The notes: generated from the letters alone by a model not told the origin. Positions 9,191 to 17,585 are shown, counted from the first letter of the stretch. The stretch: DNA of 34,296 nt from Solirubrobacterales bacterium (GCA_019244395.1 JAFASQ010000140.1:1-34296), one strand, 5' to 3'. Translations and numbers: made by a program.

Positions 9191-10765
9191 GTGGGCGAGC
9201 TCGGGGCGTTCCTCAAGATCCAGCGGGTCGGCTTCGACAAGCGCGACCCGCGGCAGCGCGTGCGCGACTACAAGCAGTACTTCGGGTTGCAGCCGGAGCT
9301 CGAGCTACGCCGGCAGGGGGCGCGGTGCATGGACTGCGGCATCCCGTTCTGCCACGAGGGATGTCCGCTCGGCAACCTGATCCCCGAGTGGAACGACCTC
9401 GTCTACCGGGGCAAGTGGCGCGAGGCGATCGACCAGCTGCACGCCACCAACAACTTCCCCGAGTTCACCGGGCGCATCTGCCCTGCGCCGTGCGAGTCCG
9501 CCTGCGTGCTGAACATCAACGACGACCCGGTGACGATCGAGCAGATCGAGATGGCGATCGCGGAGCGGGCGTTCGAGGAGGGCTGGGTCGTTCCCGATCC
9601 GCCTTCGCGGCGCACGGGCAAGCGGGTCGCCGTGATCGGGTCGGGTCCGGCGGGTCTGGCCGCGGCCGACGAGCTCAACCGGTGCGGCCACGCCGTCACG
9701 GTGTACGAGCGCGATGAGGGGCCCGGCGGCATGTTGCGCTTCGGCGTGCCCGACGCCAAGCTCGAGAAGCGGATCATCGACCGGCGCGTGGCGATCCTCA
9801 GGCAGGAGGGGATCGAGTTCGCCTACAACGTCCACGTCGGCCGGACTGTCTCGGCCGACGAGATCAGGGAGCGATACGACGCGGTGGTGGTGGCGATCGG
9901 CTCGCGCGTGCAGCGCGACCTCGAGGCGCCGGGACGTGAGCTGCGCGGGATCCATCCCGCCATGGACTACCTGTACCAGCGCAACCGCTGGGTGGCCGCC
10001 CGCGAAGGCCGCCGGTTCAAGGCGCCGGCGCCCGGGACCGAGATCACCGCCGCCGGCAAGCGAGTGATCGTGGTGGGCGGCGGCGACACCGGGATGGACT
10101 GCATCTCGAACTCGCACCGCGAGGGCGCGCGGACGGTGGTCCTGCTCGACGTGTACGCGGCGCTCCCTCCGGGTGGCCGCGACCCTCGCCATCCGTGGCC
10201 GCTCCCGGCGAAGCGGACGCTCACGACCTACGCACTCGACGAGGGAGGCAAACGGCGCTGGGGAACCGAGGTCACCGGCTTCGGGGGCCGCGACGGACGG
10301 GTCAGCCACGTGTACGCGCGGCAGGTCACCGGGTCCTCCTCGCGCGACCTGACACCGGTGCCGGGGAGCGAGTTCGTGCTCGAGGCCGACCTGGTGCTGA
10401 TCGCGATCGGGTTCTCCGGTCCAGAGCGCGCGGGGGCGGTCGAGCAGCTGGGCCTGGAACTCGACCGGCGGGGCAACATCCGCACCGAGCAGACCTACCG
10501 CAGCTCGACCACCGGCGTCTACGCCTGCGGAGATGCGCGGATCGGCCAGTCGCTGGTGGTGACCGCGATCGCTGAAGGACGCAAGTGTGCCCGGGTGGTC
10601 AACAAGGACCTGGGCGGGAGCCCCATGGATGCCGATCGGGAGATGCTGGCGATCGGCGCCTGGAGCGGAGAGGCCGATCGGACCCTCCGCCACGAGGCCG
10701 AGGCCGCGGGGACGGTGCGGGCCGGCGAGGAGTTCTTCACCGGGCCGGGCGCCGAGGGCCGGTGA
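9191..10765 (+). CDS. gltD: Glutamate synthase small subunit (NADPH-dependent)
   Basis: Oxidises NADPH and passes electrons through FAD and iron-sulfur clusters to GltB. It has 524 residues. N-terminal cluster cysteines are Cys46, 49, 54 and 58, with a second set Cys97, 101 and 105 (CPAPCESAC). An FAD-binding GSGPAG motif lies near residue 150, with TVYERDEGPGGMLRFGVP after it. An NADPH-binding GGGDTGMDC motif lies near residue 295, and the C-terminal FAD contact GVYACGDARIGQSLVVTAIAEGR is divergent only slightly from the family. The start is GTG at 9191, 6 bases after gltB, since the encoded GELGAFLKIQRV matches the family N-terminus. It is somewhat longer than usual because of a C-terminal tail of about 45 residues. 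Confidence 0.96.
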   Translation: MGELGAFLKIQRVGFDKRDPRQRVRDYKQYFGLQPELELRRQGARCMDCGIPFCHEGCPLGNLIPEWNDLVYRGKWREAIDQLHATNNFPEFTGRICPAPCESACVLNINDDPVTIEQIEMAIAERAFEEGWVVPDPPSRRTGKRVAVIGSGPAGLAAADELNRCGHAVTVYERDEGPGGMLRFGVPDAKLEKRIIDRRVAILRQEGIEFAYNVHVGRTVSADEIRERYDAVVVAIGSRVQRDLEAPGRELRGIHPAMDYLYQRNRWVAAREGRRFKAPAPGTEITAAGKRVIVVGGGDTGMDCISNSHREGARTVVLLDVYAALPPGGRDPRHPWPLPAKRTLTTYALDEGGKRRWGTEVTGFGGRDGRVSHVYARQVTGSSSRDLTPVPGSEFVLEADLVLIAIGFSGPERAGAVEQLGLELDRRGNIRTEQTYRSSTTGVYACGDARIGQSLVVTAIAEGRKCARVVNKDLGGSPMDADREMLAIGAWSGEADRTLRHEAEAAGTVRAGEEFFTGPGAEGR

Positions 10766-10836
10766 CTGCTCCACCATCCCGGTTGTAAACCAACGGCGCG
10801 CGAGGCCTATGTTTTACCGCCGCTGAGCAGGGGAAT

Positions 10837-11004
10837 GGTAAGCTCGTTCACACGGATTCGCGTGGTGGCGCGGCCTGCGGACTAAGTTTTAGTTTACGGA
10901 AAGCTTGGGACGGGGAAACTCGCCCCTGTCGGTCAGGGAACTGCGCCCCCACTTCCCTGACTCTCCGGGGGGCCCAGATGGATCTGGGCCCCCCGGGTCT
11001 TTTA
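10837..11004 (+). ncRNA. Candidate structured RNA or attenuated leader between gltD and a membrane gene
   Basis: Several inverted repeats follow each other. AAGCT near 10839 can pair with AGCTT near 10902. ACTAA/TTAGT sits around 10880. GACGGGG can pair with CCCC-T-GTC at about 10910-10930, with a one-base bulge. GTCAGGGAA (10932-10940) pairs exactly with TTCCCTGAC (10953-10961) around a C-rich 12-base loop. A strong terminator follows at once. A weak promoter may lie upstream (TTGTAA 10783, TATGTT 10808, 19-bp spacing). The C-rich loop next to a terminator recalls the actinobacterial 6C RNA, but only one loop clearly has a C run, so I do not assign it. It could be a small RNA or a cis-acting leader; boundaries are approximate. 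Confidence 0.4.
10965..11004 (+). terminator. Intrinsic terminator, perfect 15-bp stem
   Basis: CCGGGGGGCCCAGAT (10965-10979) and ATCTGGGCCCCCCGG (10982-10996) are exact reverse complements separated by two bases. A T-rich run, TCTTTT, follows at 10998-11003. It may end the gltBD transcript or the upstream RNA. It lies only 9 bases before the next ATG, so the downstream gene needs readthrough or a start within this region. Confidence 0.8.
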
Positions 11005-11012
11005 ATTGGTCC

Positions 11013-12059
11013 ATGCCTGCGGTGCCGGCAGCGGCGGTCTCGAGTGCCCATCACTCCTCGATCGCCTCCACGGTCCAGAGTCTCACCTCGTCGATCGGGA
11101 CGTTTTTCTCGCAGCTGGCCAGTCTGAGCTGGGGGGCGCTGCTCCTCGGCCTGGCCCTGTACGGGGTGTACCTGCTCCTGCGCTCGCGCGCGCTGTGGGG
11201 TGCGTTGCGAGCCGCGTACCCGGGCGTGGAGATCCGATGGCGCGACGTGTGGGGCGCGTACATGGTCGCCTACGGCATCAACAACGTGTTCCCGCTCGGT
11301 GGCGGGAGCGTGGCCCAGCTCTTCCTGACGCGGCTGGCGATTCCGCCGAGCACCTATCCGACCGTCGCCGCAGCGCTGAGCACGGGCGTGATCTTCGACT
11401 GGTTCATGGGGCTGCTCATCATGTGCTTCGCGTTCACGCAGGGCGTGTTCCCCAAGCCGCCGGACTTCTCGAAGCTCCCCGCCTTCGACATCAGCTTCTT
11501 CGCCTCGAACATGCGCTTCACCCTGTTCTTGCTGACGCTGGCCGGCGTGGGCTTCATGGTTGCCTTTGCGCTGCTCTCGGCGCGGGTCAAGGCGTTCTGG
11601 GCGCGCGTGCGGCAGGGATTCACGATCCTGCGTGATTTCCCGCGTTACCGCCGTGAGATGGCGAGCTGGCAGTTCGCGAGCTGGGTGGCGCGGTTCGCCG
11701 CCTATTGGGCGCTACTCGATGCGTTCCACATCGGGGGGTCCGTGCGCAACGCGTTGCTCGTGCTCGCCGTGCAGGTGGTGGCGTCGGTGTTCCCGTTCAC
11801 GCCCGGGGGCGCCGGGGTCCAGCAGGCGCTGCTGGTGACGATCTTCGCTGGGAGCGGCTACGTCGCGTCGTTCTCGGTCGGCCAGCAGATCGCCACCGCG
11901 GCATTGACCACCGCGTGCGGGTTCGCCGCGCTCGTGCTCATCTTCCGCTTTCGGAGCTTCCGTGAGGTGATCGAGCGGGGGAAGGCCCACCGACGGGGGG
12001 AGGGCGGGACGGTCGAGGCGACGGTGGAGCGGGGCGAGGACGTGCCGGCGCGCGCCTGA
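11013..12059 (+). CDS. Integral membrane protein, lysylphosphatidylglycerol synthase TM / YbhN-like (flippase-like) family
   Basis: Polytopic membrane protein of 348 residues with about seven to eight hydrophobic segments. Family marks are the GINNVFPLGGGSVAQLFLTR segment (about residues 88-107) and the PFTPGGAGVQQALL segment (about 263-276). The latter corresponds to the conserved P-G-G-x-G motif of the LPG_synthase_TM/UPF0104 group. Members are membrane-embedded parts of lipid-modifying enzymes or putative lipid carriers; no catalytic soluble domain is fused here, so the role is open. The frame is open further upstream but runs through the terminator hairpin, so ATG 11013 (or GTG 11022) is the likely start. 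No Shine-Dalgarno sequence is visible. The C-terminus is basic and charged. Confidence 0.82.
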   Translation: MPAVPAAAVSSAHHSSIASTVQSLTSSIGTFFSQLASLSWGALLLGLALYGVYLLLRSRALWGALRAAYPGVEIRWRDVWGAYMVAYGINNVFPLGGGSVAQLFLTRLAIPPSTYPTVAAALSTGVIFDWFMGLLIMCFAFTQGVFPKPPDFSKLPAFDISFFASNMRFTLFLLTLAGVGFMVAFALLSARVKAFWARVRQGFTILRDFPRYRREMASWQFASWVARFAAYWALLDAFHIGGSVRNALLVLAVQVVASVFPFTPGGAGVQQALLVTIFAGSGYVASFSVGQQIATAALTTACGFAALVLIFRFRSFREVIERGKAHRRGEGGTVEATVERGEDVPARA

Positions 12060-12093
12060 GCGGTTCGGCGTGTGCTCGGAGGGATGGCCGTGC

Positions 12094-12123
12094 TTGACGG
12101 GTTCGGCGCGCGCTTGTTACGGT
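12094..12123 (+). promoter_or_regulatory. Promoter of the flavin monooxygenase gene, leaderless type
   Basis: TTGACG at 12094-12099 and TACGGT at 12118-12123 are separated by 18 bp. The ATG at 12131 begins 8 bases after the -10 box, where transcription should start, so the mRNA would have no leader. Confidence 0.55.
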
Positions 12124-12130
12124 CGCGGCG

Positions 12131-13519
12131 ATGACGGCCCTACCGAGCGCGTGCGTGATCGGGGCCGGGTCGTCGGGCATCGCGGCGCTCAAGGCGCTGG
12201 CGGAGCGGGGGATCCCGGTCGAGTGCTTCGAGAAGTCCGACCGGGTGGGCGGCAACTGGGTCTTCGCCAACAAGACCGGCATGTCGTCGGCCTACCGCTC
12301 GCTGCACACGAACACCTCGCGCGAGCGCATGGCGTACTCGGACTTCCCGATGCCGCAGTCCTATCCGGACTTCCCGCACCACACGCAGATGGCGCAGTAC
12401 TTCTCCGACTACGTGCGGAGGTTCGGCCTGGAGCGGTTGATCTCCTTCGACACCGGCGTCTCGCACGCCGCCCGCGATCCCGACGGGGTGTGGAGCGTGG
12501 AACTCGACACGGGAGAGACCCGGCGCTACGACGCGCTGCTGGTGGCCAACGGGCACCACTGGGACCCGCTCTGGCCGGAGCCGCCGTATCCGGGGCAGTT
12601 CGACGGCGTCGAGATCCACTCCCATCACTTCGTCGACGCCGCCGACTTTCGCGATCGAAACGTGCTCGTCGTGGGGATGGGCAACAGCGCGCTCGATATC
12701 GCGGTCGAGGCGAGCTTCGCGGCCGGCAAGACGTTCGTATCCTCGCGGCGCGGCGCCCACGTGCTGCCCAAGTACGCGCTGGGCCGCCCGATCGATCAGA
12801 TCGCGGCGAGTCCCCTGTCGCCGCTCGTGCCGTTCGGTGTCCGGCATGCGCTGTTCCGAGCGATCTATCGCCTGGTCGTGGGGCGGGTAGAGCGCTACGG
12901 CCTGCCCAAGCCCGACCACCGGCTGCTCGAATCGCATCCCTCGCTGTCGGCCGATTTCCTCGGTCGGGTCGCGCAGGGCGAGATCACCTGGAAGCCGGGC
13001 ATCAGCTCGCTGGCCGGGGACCGGGTGCGGTTCGTGGACGGCAGCGTCGAGCCGGTCGAGGTGATCGTGTGGTGCACCGGCTACCAGGTGAGCTTCCCGT
13101 TCTTCGACGAGGACTTCATATCGGCGCCCGACAACGAGCTTTTGCTCTACCGGCGCGTGTTTAAACCCGGCGTGGACAACCTGTTCTTCATCGCGCTGCT
13201 CCAGCCGCTCGGGCCGACCATGCCGCTCGCCGAGGCGCAGGGCCGGTGGATCGCGGCGTATCTGCGCGGCGAGTACCACCTGCCGTCGCGCCCGGAGATG
13301 GAGGCGGACATGCGACGCGAGCGCGAACGCCGGCGCCGGCGCTACGTGGCCTCCAAGCGGCACACGATGGAGGTCGATTTCGACGACTACCTGTTCTGGC
13401 TGCGGCGGGAGATTGCGGCCGGGGCGCGGCGCGCCCGCGCCGCCGCCTTCCGCCTGCCGGTGGCGGCCCAGGCATCTGCGCTGCCGGGCGCAGCGGGCAC
13501 CGGGGGTGCGGTCGGTTGA
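12131..13519 (+). CDS. Flavin-containing monooxygenase (FMO-like, NAD(P)H dependent)
   Basis: Oxygenates a soft nucleophile (N or S) or carries out a Baeyer-Villiger type reaction using FAD and NADPH. It has 462 residues. FAD motif GAGSSG is at residues 11-16, with ECFEKSDRVGGNW just after. The FMO fingerprint F-x-G-x3-H-x3-F is at residues 157-167. The NADPH-binding GMGNSALD is at 182-189. The conserved CTGY lies near residue 317. The C-terminal 100 residues are Arg/Ala-rich. No Shine-Dalgarno sequence is present; a good promoter sits directly before the ATG. The substrate is unknown. The next gene, sulfate activation, begins 37 bases on, which makes a sulfur-containing substrate possible but not shown. 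Confidence 0.88.
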   Translation: MTALPSACVIGAGSSGIAALKALAERGIPVECFEKSDRVGGNWVFANKTGMSSAYRSLHTNTSRERMAYSDFPMPQSYPDFPHHTQMAQYFSDYVRRFGLERLISFDTGVSHAARDPDGVWSVELDTGETRRYDALLVANGHHWDPLWPEPPYPGQFDGVEIHSHHFVDAADFRDRNVLVVGMGNSALDIAVEASFAAGKTFVSSRRGAHVLPKYALGRPIDQIAASPLSPLVPFGVRHALFRAIYRLVVGRVERYGLPKPDHRLLESHPSLSADFLGRVAQGEITWKPGISSLAGDRVRFVDGSVEPVEVIVWCTGYQVSFPFFDEDFISAPDNELLLYRRVFKPGVDNLFFIALLQPLGPTMPLAEAQGRWIAAYLRGEYHLPSRPEMEADMRRERERRRRRYVASKRHTMEVDFDDYLFWLRREIAAGARRARAAAFRLPVAAQASALPGAAGTGGAVG

Positions 13520-13521
13520 AC

Positions 13522-13550
13522 TTCTGCCTATCCGTGCCCTGCGCTACGGT
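13522..13550 (+). promoter_or_regulatory. Possible leaderless promoter of cysNC
   Basis: TTCTGC (13522-13527) and TACGGT (13545-13550) are 17 bp apart, and the GTG start at 13557 lies 6 bases after the -10. The sequence TACGGTCGC is identical to that before the preceding monooxygenase gene. Confidence 0.35.
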
Positions 13551-13556
13551 CGCCCG

Positions 13557-15572
13557 GTGATTTCCAGCGGAGATGAAAAGATCTTCACGGCGGCGGGCAC
13601 CGCCGTGGCGACCGGGCTCGCGCAGTCGTCGGCCGGCGCGATGCTCCGCCTGGTCATCACCGGATCGGTGGACGACGGCAAGAGCACGCTGATCGGCCGG
13701 CTCCTGTACGACACCAAGCAGATCCTCGCCGACCAGCTCGAGGCGCTGCGCACGGCGTCCGAGCGCCGCAACGGGGGGCGGGGGCTCGATCTCTCACTGC
13801 TCACCGACGGGCTCCGGGCCGAACGCGAGCAGGGCATCACGATCGACGTCGCCTACCGGTACTTCCAGACCCCCCATCGCAAGTTCATCATCGCCGACAC
13901 ACCGGGCCACGAGCGCTACACGCGCAACATGGTCACCGGCGCCTCCACGGGCGACCTCGCGGTGATCCTGATCGACGCGCGCAAGGGGGTGGTCGAGCAG
14001 ACGCGCCGTCATGCGTTCATCGCCTCGCTGCTCGGGATCAGGCACCTCGTCGTGTGCGTCAACAAGATGGACCTGGTCGATTACGCCCAGGCACGCTTCG
14101 AGCAGGTCGAGCAGGACTTCCGCGAGTTCTGTGCCCGCCTGGAGACGACAGACGTGACCTTCATCCCGATGTCGGCCGTGAGCGGCGAGAATGTGGTCGA
14201 GCGCTCCGAGCACATGGACTGGTATCAGGGGCCGGCGCTCCTCTATCACCTCGAGCACGTCCATATCGCTTCGGACCGCAACCTGATCGACTGCCGGTTG
14301 CCCGTGCAGTGGGTGATCAGGCCCGGGCATGCCTCCGGACAGGGGGCCGGGCCGGCGGAGTGGCCGGGCGCCGGGCTGGGCGCGGAGCCAGGCCGGGGCG
14401 ATGGCCATCGCCATTACCGGGGATACGCGGGCCAGATTGCCGCCGGGGTGTTCCGGGCCGGTGATCCCGTGCTCGTGCTCCCGTCGGGGGAGGAGACGCG
14501 GGTCGCGTCGGTGGAAAGCTTCGACGGCTCGCTTCCGGAGGCCTGCGCGCCGATGTCGATCGCGCTGCGGCTCGACGACGACCTCGACATCTCGCGCGGG
14601 GACATGATCTGCCGCCCGCACAACCGGCCCACGGTCGACAGCCACATCGAGGCGATCGTGTGCTGGATGGCGGACGAGCCCGTCGCGAACGGCCGCGTGT
14701 ACGCGATCAAGCACACCACGCGCTCGGCCCGCGCGGTAGTGGAGGAAGTGCGCTACCGGATCGACGTCAACACGTTGCATCGCGACGAGAACGCGCGCCA
14801 GCTTGCCCTGAACGACATCGGCCGCGTGAGGCTGCGCACGACGGTGCCGCTGATCTTCGATGAGTACCGGCGCAACCGCACCACCGGGAGCTTCATCCTG
14901 ATCGACGAGGCGACCAACGGCACGGTGGGCGCGGGAATGATCATCGAGGCGCACATGGGGCCGGCTTCGGCCGAGGGCACGGAGGTCACCTGGGACTCAA
15001 GGCGGCTCGCCCGCGCGGCGCGCTGGTCCCTGGTCGGCCAGCGCGGCGCGACCGTGTGGCTGACCGGTTTGCCGGCGTCCGGCAAGTCGACGATCGCCGG
15101 GGCCCTGGAGGAGCGCCTCGCCCGCGACGGCTACCGCGCCTACCGGCTCGACGGGGACAACCTGCGGTACGGGTTGAACAGCGATCTGGGGTTCGAGCCG
15201 GGCGATCGGGCGGAGAACATCCGGCGGGTGGCGCATGTGGCCAGCCTGTTCGCGGACGCGGGCACGATCGCGATCGTCAGCGTGATCAGCCCGTACGCGG
15301 TGGACCGCCAGCTGGCCCGCAGCATCCACGACCGGGGTGAGCTCGAGTTCCTCGAGGTGTTCGTCGACACCCCGCTCGAGGAGTGCGAGCGCCGCGACCC
15401 CAAGGGTCTGTACGCCCGGGCGCGGGACGGCAAGATCCGCGGTTTCACCGGCGTCGACGCTCCATACGAGGCGCCGCGGAACGCCGATGTGGAGCTTCGC
15501 CCGTGTGAGGAGCCGATCGAGGAGCTGACCCAGCGGCTGGTGGCCGAGCTGCGGGCGCGGGGCGTGGTGTAG
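13557..15572 (+). CDS. cysNC: Bifunctional sulfate adenylyltransferase GTPase subunit / adenylylsulfate kinase
   Basis: Sulfate activation. The CysN part is the GTPase that drives APS synthesis with CysD; the CysC part phosphorylates APS to PAPS. CysN spans about residues 28-470 with G1 GSVDDGKST, G3 DTPGH and G4 NKMD motifs. CysC spans about 480-671 with P-loop GLPASGKST, LDGDNLRYGLN, ENIRRVAHVASLFADAG, ISPYAVDRQLAR and KGLYARARDGKIRGFTG. GTG 13557 is chosen because upstream codons overlap the monooxygenase frame; ATG 13641 is the alternative. It is odd in two ways. A Gly/Pro-rich insert of about 28 residues (257-284) sits between VIRP and HYRGYAG in the CysN beta-barrel. Also, cysD is not adjacent, although it usually precedes cysN. 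Confidence 0.93.
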   Translation: MISSGDEKIFTAAGTAVATGLAQSSAGAMLRLVITGSVDDGKSTLIGRLLYDTKQILADQLEALRTASERRNGGRGLDLSLLTDGLRAEREQGITIDVAYRYFQTPHRKFIIADTPGHERYTRNMVTGASTGDLAVILIDARKGVVEQTRRHAFIASLLGIRHLVVCVNKMDLVDYAQARFEQVEQDFREFCARLETTDVTFIPMSAVSGENVVERSEHMDWYQGPALLYHLEHVHIASDRNLIDCRLPVQWVIRPGHASGQGAGPAEWPGAGLGAEPGRGDGHRHYRGYAGQIAAGVFRAGDPVLVLPSGEETRVASVESFDGSLPEACAPMSIALRLDDDLDISRGDMICRPHNRPTVDSHIEAIVCWMADEPVANGRVYAIKHTTRSARAVVEEVRYRIDVNTLHRDENARQLALNDIGRVRLRTTVPLIFDEYRRNRTTGSFILIDEATNGTVGAGMIIEAHMGPASAEGTEVTWDSRRLARAARWSLVGQRGATVWLTGLPASGKSTIAGALEERLARDGYRAYRLDGDNLRYGLNSDLGFEPGDRAENIRRVAHVASLFADAGTIAIVSVISPYAVDRQLARSIHDRGELEFLEVFVDTPLEECERRDPKGLYARARDGKIRGFTGVDAPYEAPRNADVELRPCEEPIEELTQRLVAELRARGVV

Positions 15573-15604
15573 GCGCGGGCGGGGACCGGTTCCCGCGCGG
15601 ATCG

Positions 15605-16552
15605 TTATCCGGCGATCGGGCCGAGCGACGGTGTGCGGCCGTAGGTGCTGAACGCGCGGAAACGCGAAAACAGACGGTGCGCGGGGCCGTGGAAGTCCGA
15701 GGATCCGGTGCTCAGCAGGTCGAGCTCGGCGCAGCGGTCGGCCAGGACCTCGGCCTGCTCGCGGGTGTGGGTGGCATAGAAGCACTCGACGCCATCGAGG
15801 CCCGATGCGCGGAAGCGGTCGATCGCCTCCAACACCTCATCGGCGGCCTCGACGTCCCAGAACGGATGGGCCCAGACGGCGAGGCCGCCGGCGCCGTGGA
15901 TGGTCTCGATCGACTCGGCGATGGTGGGCTTGGTCCGGGGCCGGAAGGCGGGCCGGCCGTCGATCAGGTAGGCCTCGAGGAAGGCCGAGCGCTCGGCCAG
16001 TCCCTCCGACTCGAGGCGCCCGCGGTTGGCGGAATGCCGTACGACGGCATCGGCCAGGTGCGGGCGCCCAATCGGTTTGCCCTCGGCTCGCCGGCTTGCC
16101 AGCTCAGTCTCGTCGAGCTCATAGCCAAGCTCGCGCAGGGCATCGGCCATCGCGTCAGCGCGGTGCTCGCGGTCCTGGCGCCAGGCGGCGAGGCGCTCAC
16201 GGAGCAGGCGGTCGCGGTCATCGACTAGATAGCCGAGCACATGCAGGTCCTGCTGCTCGCCGTCCACCGAGGAGATCTCGACCGCGGGGACCAGCCTGAT
16301 CCCGACCTCGGTCGCGGCGTGGGTGGCGGAAGCCACCCCGTCGACGGTGTCGTGGTCGCTCAGCGCGAGCAGCTCGACCCCGGCCTCGGCGGCTGCGCTC
16401 ACCACGCCCCTCGGGTCAAGCGAGCCGTCGGAGTGCAGCGAGTGGCTTTGCAGATCGAAGGTGGGCGGTTGGGCGCTCAAGCGCCGAGAGGCTAGTGGCT
16501 GCCCGCGCGTCGCGCGCCGCAAGCTGGGCCGCGCGCGGACCGGGAGCGGCAC
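15605..16552 (-). CDS. PHP-domain metal-dependent phosphoesterase (RNase AM / TrpH-like)
   Basis: Metal-dependent hydrolase of the PHP superfamily, probably acting on nucleoside phosphates or RNA ends. The metal-ligand motifs are clear: DLQSHSLHSDGSL, ALSDHDTVDG, PAVEISSV, HVLGYLVD, GGLAVWAHPF, and C-terminal STGSSDFHG. From GTG 16552 the protein has 315 residues, but the first 24 are Arg-rich and not part of the fold. A TTG at 16480, just before SAQPPTFDLQSHS, would give a more typical N-terminus of 291 residues. The start is therefore uncertain. It is convergent with cysNC and divergent from the Zn-motif protein. The exact substrate cannot be read from the sequence. Confidence 0.85.
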   Translation of the reverse strand: MPLPVRARPSLRRATRGQPLASRRLSAQPPTFDLQSHSLHSDGSLDPRGVVSAAAEAGVELLALSDHDTVDGVASATHAATEVGIRLVPAVEISSVDGEQQDLHVLGYLVDDRDRLLRERLAAWRQDREHRADAMADALRELGYELDETELASRRAEGKPIGRPHLADAVVRHSANRGRLESEGLAERSAFLEAYLIDGRPAFRPRTKPTIAESIETIHGAGGLAVWAHPFWDVEAADEVLEAIDRFRASGLDGVECFYATHTREQAEVLADRCAELDLLSTGSSDFHGPAHRLFSRFRAFSTYGRTPSLGPIAG

Positions 16553-16587
16553 GCGGCCCCAGCGAGCTGAGGCTAGGCTGAGGAGAC

Positions 16588-17580
16588 GTGCCCACCTTCT
16601 GCCGCCACAACCGCCTGATCCAGAACTGCCCGATCTGCTCGCGCGAGCAGGCGATCGAGCTTCGCCCGATCGTGACCTCGAGCGCGCCGCGGACCGGCCA
16701 ACCGCGGCCGAGCCCGGCGGGGCCGCGCCGAGCGCGCCCGGCCGCGGCGCAGCGTGCCGGCGCAGGAGGAGGCGTCACCGTCCGGCGTGTGGCCCGGGGC
16801 TCGGAGGACGGGTACCGCAACTCGCTGGTGATCGGCCTGAAGTCCAGTGCGGATGCGCGGCGCCTGGCCGAGGAGATCGCGTTCGCCGAGCACCGGCTGA
16901 GGGTGCTCGAGCACGCGCCGCCGGGCCTCTACGCCGAGGTGGCTGATGCCGGGGCCAACCTGGAAGAACGCACGTGGCTGGCCTTCTTGATCGCCTACCT
17001 GGGCCCGCTCGAGGGCGAGCATCCGTTCGCCGAGATCACCCGCTCCAGGACGTCCTGGGCGTCCGGACAATCACCGAGCCTGGAGGGCATCGGGACGGGG
17101 CCGCGGACCGCGCACGACCCGGCGCGCGGCCCGCGCACGCTCGACGCCTACCGGATGTGGGCAGGCCGGGCCGGCTCCCAGGCGGTGGCCTTCACCGGGG
17201 AAGCCGCCTGGACGCCCGAGCGCCGGTTCGCCCGGGCGTTCGAGCGGCTCGCGCTGCCGGGCCTGCACCGGGACGCCCGGTTCGAGCTCTTGGTCAGTCT
17301 GGGGCGGCTCGGGGTCTACGACGTACGGGCGGCGTCGCTGGCCCTCGGGGGCGTGAACGACGTCACCGTCGGGGCCAAGCGGGCGTTCGGGATCGGCGAT
17401 CCCCTTCTGCTCGAGCGGCGGGCATCGGACCTCGCGGGCGCCTGCGGAATCCCGCTCGAGACGCTCGATCTCGGCCTGCACAACTGGCAGCGCGGCGAAC
17501 GAGACACGGTCGGGTTGGGCGTCGACTCCGCGCCTGAACCGGAGGCTGTGGCCGGCGTGCAAGCGGCGCTCGGTTTGTGA
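16588..17580 (+). CDS. Unknown protein with N-terminal zinc-binding motif
   Basis: I do not recognise this 330-residue protein. It begins with C-x-H-x7-C-x2-C (FCRHNRLIQNCPICSREQ), which looks like a small zinc knuckle. A Pro/Arg/Ala-rich linker of about 45 residues follows, then a folded domain of about 260 residues with alternating helices. This contains VIGLKSSADARRLAEEI, RTWLAFLIAYLGPLEG, TLDAYRMWAGRAGSQAVAFTG and, near the end, LETLDLGLHNWQRGE. No catalytic signature is evident. GTG 16588 puts the zinc motif at the extreme N-terminus; GAGGAG lies only 2 bases before it, while TAGGCT at 16574-16579 would suit a leaderless start. Codon usage looks like that of its neighbours. Confidence 0.75.
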   Translation: MPTFCRHNRLIQNCPICSREQAIELRPIVTSSAPRTGQPRPSPAGPRRARPAAAQRAGAGGGVTVRRVARGSEDGYRNSLVIGLKSSADARRLAEEIAFAEHRLRVLEHAPPGLYAEVADAGANLEERTWLAFLIAYLGPLEGEHPFAEITRSRTSWASGQSPSLEGIGTGPRTAHDPARGPRTLDAYRMWAGRAGSQAVAFTGEAAWTPERRFARAFERLALPGLHRDARFELLVSLGRLGVYDVRAASLALGGVNDVTVGAKRAFGIGDPLLLERRASDLAGACGIPLETLDLGLHNWQRGERDTVGLGVDSAPEPEAVAGVQAALGL

Positions 17581-17585
17581 AAAAT

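Noticed and set aside
10905-11012. 5' extension of the membrane-protein frame
   Set aside because: It would translate through both hairpins including the terminator stem; the sequence is not hydrophobic.
13413-13556. 5' extension of the cysNC frame
   Set aside because: It overlaps the monooxygenase gene by 107 bases and encodes Pro/Arg-rich sequence not seen in CysN.
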